This document shows positions 41,473-46,593 of a stretch of DNA of 46,593 bases, piece after piece. Origin of the DNA: CAYOEV01 sp964403075 (GTDB lineage Bacteria; Bacteroidota; Bacteroidia; Cytophagales; Cyclobacteriaceae); the NCBI GenBank assembly GCA_964403075.1, contig CAYOEV010000023.1, positions 1-46,593 of the forward strand, read 5' to 3'. The translations under genes were made by a program, and so were the position numbers. Below the pieces are notes generated by a model. The model worked only from the letters and a program-made list of their open reading frames with translations. It was not told the origin of the DNA and did not search any database. The first letter of the stretch is position 1. Each line of letters opens with the position of its first letter.

Positions 41473-41958
41473 GTGATGGACCATTTTTTCAGAGACGGTT
41501 TTCACTTCCAGGTAATCTGCCAGATTGGAGATGCTTTGCATGGATCGCATCCATCGACTGACTTAGAAGATGGTCCGAGATTCCTCAAAAGTTTTGTAAA
41601 TAGTCCATTGTACCCATTGTTGCTAAAATTGGATTGGACCGTCAGTTGCTTGGTGCGGGCCTTTTGGGATTTGTGACTGCTGGGGGTGTAATTGGGTTAA
41701 AACTCACGCTTGTACCCCATCGATACTCGCTTATGAAAAGTTTGGTTTAATTTCACCGTACTGTATGGTCAATCTCCCGTTCTTTTCCATGTTGTGTGGA
41801 GACAACGGCTCCAGTCAGCAGTGCGTCAGATAAGCGAAATTATCTTCAAGCGCATTGGTGTAGCGTTTGAACTTGAAATCCCATTGGTTGGTTATTTCGG
41901 ACTCTGGCTGTTGATTCACCTATTGATGGAACCATGGGATAAAATGAATATGCGGTAA
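41473..41958 (+). pseudogene. Frame-broken remnant of a membrane protein gene
   Basis: The 655-base stretch 41379-42033 has no intact gene. Three fragments in the same direction read like pieces of one protein. Fragment 1, frame of 41473, gives DLEDGPRFLKSFVNSPLYPL. Fragment 2, shifted frame from about 41631, gives GLDRQLLGAGLLGFVTAGG and VIGLKLTLVPHRYSLM. Fragment 3, back in the first frame from about 41737 to a TAA at 41956-41958, gives VRQISEIIFKRIGVAFELE and then a membrane-like IPLVGYFGLWLLIHLLMEP. Stops in each frame between them rule out a single reading. I do not recognise the family. The other bases of the gap hold only the hairpin at 41983-42001. Confidence 0.5.
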
Positions 41959-41982
41959 AACCAGTGATTGTTGTTGTTTTAA

Positions 41983-42001
41983 AGTCAGGACAATCCTGAC
42001 T
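41983..42001 (+). other. Perfect 8-bp hairpin upstream of the M42 peptidase gene
   Basis: AGTCAGGA (41983-41990) and TCCTGACT (41994-42001) pair perfectly around CAA. It lies 32 bases before the M42 start. No T-run follows on the + strand. It could be an operator palindrome, a leader hairpin or the tail of the decayed gene's transcript; the sequence does not decide. Confidence 0.45.
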
Positions 42002-42033
42002 AAGTGCTTCCAGCATGATGCTATTTATTAATT

Positions 42034-43104
42034 ATGGACAAAAAATCGCAAGACTTTCTTTACAAGTATTTGAACAATCCGAGCCCGACGGGTTTTGAAT
42101 CAGAAGGACAAAAAATCTGGCTGGATTACGTAAGCCCTTACGTAGACTCCCATTATGTAGATACTTATGGCAGTGTGTTCGCGGCCATTAACCCCGAGGC
42201 TGATTACAAAGTGGTGATAGAAGCACATGCCGATGAAATCAGTTGGTTTGTAAACTACATCAACGAGACGGGTTACATCTACGTGATCCGCAACGGTGGT
42301 TCAGACCATATGATTGCGCCCGCTAAACGAGTAAATATTCATGGCGCCAAAGGCACGGTGAAGGGCGTATTTGGTTGGCCCGCCATTCATGTAAGGGATA
42401 AGGAGACCGAAAAGGCGCCCACGCTCAAAAATATTTGTATCGACGTAGGTGCCTCCAACAGGGAAGAGGTAGAGGAAATGGGGATTCATGTAGGTGCTGT
42501 GATTACCTTCGAAGATGAACTGATGGAGATGAATAACAAATATCTGGTAGGTCGAGCGCTAGACAATCGTGCCGGCGGATTCATGATCGCCGAGGTGATG
42601 CGTAGGATATCGGAGAGCGGTTATCAATTACCCTTTGGTCTATATGCGGTAAATAGTGTACAAGAGGAGATTGGTCTCAGAGGGGCGGAAATGATTAGCC
42701 GAAAAATAAAGCCGGATGTGGCCATCGTGACAGATGTGACCCATGATACACAATCTCCGATGTATGACAAAATTACCAGTGGGGATATTACTGCGGGAGC
42801 TGGGCCGGTGATCTCTTATGGGCCTGCAGTACAAAATAATTTGCGAGATCTAATCATTTCGGTGGCTGAAGAGGAAAAGATGTCATTTCAGCGCCTTGCT
42901 TCCTCGAGAAGTACGGGGACAGATACCGATGCCTTTGCCTACTCAAGTGAAGGAGTGGCTTCTGCACTCATTTCACTTCCCCTCAAATACATGCACACTA
43001 CGGTAGAGATGGTGCATAAAGAGGACGTACAAAAGGTAATTGGTTTGATTGAAGCAGTGGTTCGGAAGATAGAGGCCGGACAGGATTTTAGGTATCTACA
43101 GTAA
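42034..43104 (+). CDS. M42 family metallopeptidase (glutamyl aminopeptidase / FrvX type)
   Basis: A cytoplasmic dinuclear-metal aminopeptidase of the tetrahedral TET/FrvX family. The 356 residues have the expected ligands: His65 (EAHADEI, with Asp67 supporting), Asp177 (GRALDNRAGG), Glu212 with catalytic Glu211 (VQEEIGLRG), Asp234 (VTDVTHD) and His321 (KYMHTTVEM). Residues about 70-165 form the PDZ-like lid domain typical of M42. Length is normal. It follows the decayed region with no promoter I can name, and its stop shares a base with the next gene (TAATG), suggesting coupled expression. Confidence 0.95.
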   Translation: MDKKSQDFLYKYLNNPSPTGFESEGQKIWLDYVSPYVDSHYVDTYGSVFAAINPEADYKVVIEAHADEISWFVNYINETGYIYVIRNGGSDHMIAPAKRVNIHGAKGTVKGVFGWPAIHVRDKETEKAPTLKNICIDVGASNREEVEEMGIHVGAVITFEDELMEMNNKYLVGRALDNRAGGFMIAEVMRRISESGYQLPFGLYAVNSVQEEIGLRGAEMISRKIKPDVAIVTDVTHDTQSPMYDKITSGDITAGAGPVISYGPAVQNNLRDLIISVAEEEKMSFQRLASSRSTGTDTDAFAYSSEGVASALISLPLKYMHTTVEMVHKEDVQKVIGLIEAVVRKIEAGQDFRYLQ

Positions 43105-43868
43105 TGGTTTTTACCGACCAAACCGGGCGCGAGGTTAGCCTATGGGAAACGCCCAAACGGTTGGTGTCGTTGGTACCCAGTCAGACTGAATTACTAATAG
43201 ATCTGGGATTGCCAGTAGTGGGGCGGACGAAATTCTGCATACATCCACATGATAAGGTACAGCAAATCGAGGTGGTGGGAGGTACTAAAAATCTGCGTCT
43301 GGACGCCATCTCAGCATTGGCACCCGACTTGATCGTTGGTAACAAAGAGGAAAATGAGCGACAGCAAATACAGCTGCTAGCCGAAAAATTACCAGTTTGG
43401 TTAAGTGATGTGACATCGATACGGGATGCCATAGAAATGATAGAGTCGATTGGCCAGATTACCGGGGCTATTGGCACCACCAAGTCTTTGGTAGACCAAA
43501 TTGAATCGGATTTACGCGCACTGCAGCACAAGTTCTCAGGAAAAGTACTCTACCTGATCTGGCAGCAACCGTGGATGGCCGCAGGTCCAGATACTTTCGT
43601 CCATTCAATGCTCACTCATTTGGGATTCACCAATATTGTAAAACAACCCCGCTACCCGGTTCTCGACGAATACATTGTAAAGGAATTACGCCCGGATCAT
43701 GTGTTCTTTAGTTCTGAGCCGTTTCCTTTCAAGCCGGCTCACCGGCAGGCCTTCAAGGCATTAAATTCTGCTCACCAGGTCTCTGTGAACGGGGAAATGT
43801 TTTCCTGGTATGGCAGCAGATTGGCACGGGTGCGGTCTTATTTTGAATCTAACTGGTTAGGCGATTAG
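43104..43868 (+). CDS. BtuF-like helical-backbone metal-receptor fold protein without signal peptide
   Basis: The 254 residues match periplasmic cobalamin/siderophore-binding proteins (TroA-like fold): the N-terminal lobe with PKRLVSLVPSQTELLIDLGL and VVGRTKFCIHP, the bridging helix (about 100-130) and the C-terminal lobe ending with LARVRSYFESN. Bacterial BtuF has an export signal; here the protein starts directly with VFTDQTGREVSLWETPKR, and no alternative start upstream is possible because it overlaps the peptidase stop. It is therefore predicted to be cytoplasmic. No permease or ATPase gene is adjacent. Cobalamin binding is not shown. It converges on the next gene with a 54-base gap lacking a clear terminator. 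Confidence 0.85.
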   Translation: MVFTDQTGREVSLWETPKRLVSLVPSQTELLIDLGLPVVGRTKFCIHPHDKVQQIEVVGGTKNLRLDAISALAPDLIVGNKEENERQQIQLLAEKLPVWLSDVTSIRDAIEMIESIGQITGAIGTTKSLVDQIESDLRALQHKFSGKVLYLIWQQPWMAAGPDTFVHSMLTHLGFTNIVKQPRYPVLDEYIVKELRPDHVFFSSEPFPFKPAHRQAFKALNSAHQVSVNGEMFSWYGSRLARVRSYFESNWLGD

Positions 43869-43922
43869 TAGGTCATTAGGCGCAAAAGTTGAATAGGCTT
43901 GGTCATGGCCAATGGACTGTAC

Positions 43923-44321
43923 TCACTGGTTCATTAGATAACCCGCAATTGCGAAGGCCACAAATCCCCCCAGCATCCAAAGCGCGCCGGGCGTCCATTT
44001 ACGAACGAATAATTTGGTAAAATACCAACGGCCCTCGCGCTTTATTGCGCGCTCAGTTGAGGTATTTACTTTTTGAGACAACTTCATGATGTCTTCGTCT
44101 GAGACCACACCAAAGGACGCACGGATGATGGCCCCACCACCTTTTATGATGCAATAGACACCGAATAGTACAAGCGGTAAACCAATGAGGTGTCGGATGA
44201 GCGCTGGTGTATCTCCGCTGTCCATGATCGGCAGCAGTGTCTCAGTGACCATGGACCATAGAATACTGATCGCCAGAGTGGCAATTAAAATCCGACCGAT
44301 CCAAAGTTTGATGGGGCTCAA
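43923..44321 (-). CDS. Small membrane protein, function unknown
   Basis: I do not recognise a family. The 132-residue protein is predicted to span the membrane three times: about 8-30 (WIGRILIATLAISILWSMV), 41-60 (LIRHLIGLPLVLFGVYCIIK) and 112-130 (GALWMLGGFVAFAIAGYLM), with a charged loop of about 40 residues between the last two. The start is a TTG at 44321, forced by a TAG three codons upstream; the next ATG (Met24) would remove the first span. Gaps on both sides are small or featureless. Nothing around it suggests a role. Confidence 0.65.
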   Translation of the reverse strand: MSPIKLWIGRILIATLAISILWSMVTETLLPIMDSGDTPALIRHLIGLPLVLFGVYCIIKGGGAIIRASFGVVSDEDIMKLSQKVNTSTERAIKREGRWYFTKLFVRKWTPGALWMLGGFVAFAIAGYLMNQ

Positions 44322-44531
44322 AAGCTAAAAGAGGTCAAAAGATTTTCAGAGGTTGCTTAAAAACGCGGGCACACATTAAAATGGATGATGCGTTTAATGC
44401 TTTTCTTATTCCATTTACCAACCACATAATTGTCAATTTTAGGAAGGAAAGTTCATCATTTTGGCACTGGGGCGAATATCTTTATTGAACTGAGTTAAAA
44501 TTTTTTCGTGCGTAAATTGAAAACGGTGAAA

Positions 44532-44546
44532 GCCCACGGCATGGGC
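44532..44546 (-). terminator. Weak terminator-like hairpin downstream of hisIE
   Basis: On the - strand, GCCCA and TGGGC pair around TGCCG (44532-44546), followed by TTTC, about 9 bases after the hisIE stop region. The stem is 5 bp and the T-run short. The rest of the 233-base spacer 44322-44554 shows no gene; a lone TATCTTTA at 44477-44484 on the + strand lacks a partner element at the right distance. Confidence 0.25.
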
Positions 44547-44554
44547 AAGCACAT

Positions 44555-45160
44555 TTATTGGTGTCGCGCTTTTAGCTGATTTTCTATGTCTATCAGTTGT
44601 ACCCCTTGATCAGCCAATAATACCAGCCAATGATAAAACAAGTCGGCCGACTCCTCCACCAATCTTTCCCGGTCTCCGGACATGGCTTCTAAAATCATCT
44701 CCACTGCTTCTTCCCCCACCTTTTGTGCAATTTTCTGTGTGCCTGCGTCGAACAGATGGTTGGTATAAGATCCTTCGCGAGGCGTTGCTTTTCGTTGCAG
44801 AATGGTGGCTTCCAGGCTGTGCAGGAAGCCTTTGGCGTTGGTTTCTTCAAAACAGGTTTCGTTGCCCAAATGACAGGTGGGGCCATCCGGAAGGGCTTTG
44901 AAGAGCAGTGTATCCTGGTCGCAATCTAATTTTGCCTCCAGTATGTGTAGGTAATTTTTACTTGTCTCCCCTTTGGTCCACAAGCGGTTTTTACTCCTAC
45001 TAAAGAAAGTCGCTTGAGCGGTGGTGAGGGTTTGGTTCAGTGCTTCTTCATTCATATAACCCAGCATGAGCACCCTTTCAGTATGCGCATGTTGAATAAT
45101 TGCAGGAAGGAGTGAATCAGTAGTTTTTGCAAAATTGGGAGTCTCTTTGAGGGCAATCAT
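44555..45160 (-). CDS. hisIE: Histidine biosynthesis bifunctional protein HisIE
   Basis: HisIE carries out two consecutive steps of histidine synthesis: phosphoribosyl-ATP pyrophosphohydrolase (HisE) and phosphoribosyl-AMP cyclohydrolase (HisI). The 201 residues show the HisI domain first (metal site LDCDQD, Asp79, Asp81, Asp83, with Cys80; zinc Cys96 and Cys103 in GPTCHLGNETCF) and the HisE helical domain from about 117 (KVGEEAVEMILEAM, ESADLFYHWLVLL). Length and order are normal for the fusion. It lies 3' of hisF on the same strand but two + strand genes stand between them. Confidence 0.97.
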   Translation of the reverse strand: MIALKETPNFAKTTDSLLPAIIQHAHTERVLMLGYMNEEALNQTLTTAQATFFSRSKNRLWTKGETSKNYLHILEAKLDCDQDTLLFKALPDGPTCHLGNETCFEETNAKGFLHSLEATILQRKATPREGSYTNHLFDAGTQKIAQKVGEEAVEMILEAMSGDRERLVEESADLFYHWLVLLADQGVQLIDIENQLKARHQ

Positions 45161-45252
45161 TTATTTGACGGTGAACTTAATTTATGATTGGGTTTCTTAG
45201 TGATATCCCAAAATTAACTTATCTTGGTTTTAATCTAACTAAACCTAATCAT

Positions 45253-45465
45253 ATGAAGAAACTTACAAGTTTACTTTTGGGGCTAATGTTCTTACTTGCT
45301 TTGACTCTGACCACTGCATGTGGTGATGACGATGAGGAAGAGGAAAGACTATGTTCGAATACCTGTGCTTTCGCCAGTGATGGTGATTGTGACGATGGTG
45401 GATCCGGATCGGAGTTTAACATTTGTGATCTGGGTACAGATTGTAACGACTGTGGTGCACGTTAA
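45253..45465 (+). CDS. Small Cys-rich lipoprotein with a DG-CDDGG / GTDC-DCG motif
   Basis: A 70-residue secreted lipoprotein. The ATG at 45253 gives a classical signal MKKLTSLLLGLMFLLALTLTTAC (lipobox ending at Cys23); longer starts upstream would bury it. After an acidic linker (GDDDEEEE) follows a compact domain: CSNTC, SDGDCDDGG, SGSEFNICDLGTDCNDCGAR, with six cysteines and many Asp, which suggests disulfides plus calcium binding, loosely like LNR/Notch repeats. I recall this C-x-C..DG-CDDGG..GTDC-DCG motif from other bacteria but not a function. It diverges from hisIE (92-base gap) and ends in a terminator just past its stop. Confidence 0.8.
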   Translation: MKKLTSLLLGLMFLLALTLTTACGDDDEEEERLCSNTCAFASDGDCDDGGSGSEFNICDLGTDCNDCGAR

Positions 45466-45898
45466 GCACTTGACAACAGGCAGCTTAGGCTGCCTGTTTT
45501 TTTTATTGGTTGCCTGCAATGGCCAAACGGTCACCCACTTAAAAAGTGACGGCTCAAAGTTTCTGCAATTGGTGGTGGACCAAAATATTGAGGAGGCCGT
45601 GGACTACATGGACCAGGAAACCTATTCTTCAGTCACCAAAGCACAGTTGACGGAACAATTGCATCTGATGCGCAAGCGGTTATTTGAAAAGCATCAATCA
45701 AACATTCGGGTGGAAGGGGTGAGCAGTTACCAGTTGTCCAAAGAGGGCACCTACAAATCCAGCTTCCCGTATCAGTCCGTACACAAGATATCCAGTGACC
45801 AGGGTGTGGAATGGATAGAGATACTCTGGCATCAGAAAACAGGAAAAATCTTCAGTGTCAAGTTTCCAGATCGAAAGACTACTGACGCATCTTTCTGA
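45455..45898 (+). CDS. Predicted small lipoprotein, function unknown
   Basis: The frame gives a short lipoprotein signal (GSLGCLFFLLVAC, lipobox LVAC) and a mature domain of about 127 residues with the run LQLVVDQNIEEAVDYMDQET and later VEWIEILWHQKTGKIFSVKF, a beta-like end. I know no family. The start is uncertain: GTG at 45452 or 45455 (overlapping the preceding gene) supplies a basic N-region (VHVKH), TTG at 45470 gives a very short signal. No ATG is suitable, since upstream Met codons are in the other lipoprotein's region. A strong terminator of the previous gene lies inside the signal sequence. The 3' end overlaps hisF by 20 bases on the opposite strand. Confidence 0.6.
   Translation: MHVKHLTTGSLGCLFFLLVACNGQTVTHLKSDGSKFLQLVVDQNIEEAVDYMDQETYSSVTKAQLTEQLHLMRKRLFEKHQSNIRVEGVSSYQLSKEGTYKSSFPYQSVHKISSDQGVEWIEILWHQKTGKIFSVKFPDRKTTDASF
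45475..45504 (+). terminator. Strong terminator after the Cys-rich lipoprotein, inside the next reading frame
   Basis: AACAGGCAGC (45475-45484) pairs perfectly over 10 bp with GCTGCCTGTT (45489-45498) around TTAG, and is followed by T8 (45497-45504). It begins 10 bases after the stop of the Cys-rich lipoprotein and lies in the signal-peptide codons of the following lipoprotein. No T-run on the other strand. Confidence 0.85.
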
Positions 45899-46593
45899 CT
45901 GGAATGTGCGCCGCTTCCATTTCCTTTTTTAGATCTGGTATGGACACCTCTCCAAAGTGAAAAATGCTTGCTGCCAGGCCGGCATCGATTTTTCCGTTTT
46001 TAAAAAGCTCAATGAAATGGCCTGCGTGGCCTGCGCCCCCTGAAGCAATAATGGGTATGGACACTAATTCAGCCATTCGGGTAGTAAGGGCGATGGCAAA
46101 ACCGTTTTTTGTGCCATCGTGCACCATTGAAGTAAGTAGGAGCTCACCCGCTCCCCTTTTGGCTCCTTCCTGTGCCCACGCGAAGGCATCGATTGCTGTG
46201 GCCTCCCGGCCGCCTTTGACAAATACTTTCCATTCGTTGTTTATGAACCCCGCATCTATGGCCAATACGATGCACTGACTTCCAAATTGATTGGCAAGTT
46301 CATTGATCAATTCCGGACGTTTGACGGCCGCTGAATTTATGCTCACCTTATCCGCACCGGCGTTGAGTACCGCCGATACGTCGGCCATTGAGCTGATGCC
46401 ACCTCCAACGGTAAAGGGGATATTGATCACTGCGGCAACTTTTTCCACGAGGTCTACGAGCGTTTTTCTTTTATCCACCGTAGCCGTGATGTCTAGAAAT
46501 ACCAATTCATCTGCACCGGATGCCGCATACCGTTGAGCGAGTTCTACTGGATCACCGGCATGACGGATATTCACAAAATTTACTCCCTTAACA
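45879..46593 (-). CDS. hisF: Imidazole glycerol phosphate synthase subunit HisF (N-terminus outside window)
   Basis: HisF is the cyclase subunit that, with the glutaminase HisH, makes imidazole-glycerol phosphate and AICAR. 237 residues are visible on the - strand; the frame is open to the window edge, where it reads VKGVNFVNIRHAGDPVE, so the first ~20 residues (including catalytic Asp11) lie outside. The (beta/alpha)8 features seen include GADELVFLDITATVDKR, VGGGISS, LAIDAG (the second catalytic Asp), DGTKNGF and ASGGAGHAGHF. The stop overlaps the convergent lipoprotein gene by 20 bases. hisIE, normally next, is about 700 bases further on the same strand. Confidence 0.97.
   Translation of the reverse strand, partial: VKGVNFVNIRHAGDPVELAQRYAASGADELVFLDITATVDKRKTLVDLVEKVAAVINIPFTVGGGISSMADVSAVLNAGADKVSINSAAVKRPELINELANQFGSQCIVLAIDAGFINNEWKVFVKGGREATAIDAFAWAQEGAKRGAGELLLTSMVHDGTKNGFAIALTTRMAELVSIPIIASGGAGHAGHFIELFKNGKIDAGLAASIFHFGEVSIPDLKKEMEAAHIPVRKMRQ

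Noticed and set aside
29761..46593. Cell-surface, defence or biosynthetic 'system' in the right half
   Set aside because: Genes are unrelated housekeeping or single unknowns with mixed strands; no shared operon or domain set suggests a new system.
1..46593. CRISPR array, insertion sequence, prophage, integrase or attachment site
   Set aside because: No direct-repeat array, transposase, phage or integrase protein was seen; tRNA-Trp is followed directly by secE with no duplicated tRNA end.

Overview
The window is a core housekeeping region from a member of the Bacteroidota, most likely a Cytophagales-like marine or soil bacterium. The phylum call rests on promoters of the TTTG/TAnnTTTG type, near-absence of Shine-Dalgarno sites in front of highly expressed genes, a DUF3467 gene directly after rpoC, long tails on L17 and L22, and the protein sequences of RpoB, RpoC and the ribosomal proteins. 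The order within the phylum is inferred from gene order (rplQ, lipoprotein, carA, eno, FtsB/DivIC-like) and is less certain.

Layout, left half (1-29.3 kb, all + strand): end of tuf with its terminator; promoter, tRNA-Trp, secE, nusG, rplK, rplA, rplJ, rplL, rpoB, rpoC and a DUF3467 gene, ending in a terminator; promoter, rpsL, rpsG, fusA, rpsJ, ending in a terminator; promoter, then rplC-rplD-rplW-rplB-rpsS-rplV-rpsC-rplP-rpmC-rpsQ-rplN-rplX-rplE-rpsN; an internal promoter, then rpsH-rplF-rplR-rpsE-rpmD-rplO-secY-infA-rpmJ-rpsM-rpsK-rpsD-rpoA-rplQ, ending in a strong terminator. Genes are packed with overlaps or gaps of a few bases. These genes jointly make the ribosome, the core RNA polymerase, the Sec translocon core (SecY, SecE) and elongation/initiation factors.

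Right half (29.3-46.6 kb, mixed strands): a small lipoprotein; a carA-eno-FtsB/DivIC-like-outer membrane protein run; a convergent Ldh-type dehydrogenase; a secreted DUF4139 (MuiA-like) protein; a two-domain M16 zinc protease; a convergent short Ppx/GppA phosphatase sharing a bidirectional terminator with it; a biotin-dependent carboxyltransferase (acyl-CoA carboxylase beta); a 655-base stretch with a frame-broken membrane-protein remnant; an M42 aminopeptidase overlapping a BtuF-like binding-fold protein; a small membrane protein; hisIE and the 3' part of hisF on the - strand, separated by two + strand lipoprotein genes, one of them Cys-rich.

I see no CRISPR array, phage, insertion sequence, defence island or biosynthetic cluster. 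The observations most worth checking are regulatory: a shared extended promoter motif for four ribosomal/tRNA units; hairpins that place a gene's stop codon in or next to the loop; a terminator that also encodes the lipoprotein signal peptide of the next gene; a TTG-initiated rpoB; the only strong Shine-Dalgarno site at rpoA; and the decayed gene at 41.5-42.0 kb.
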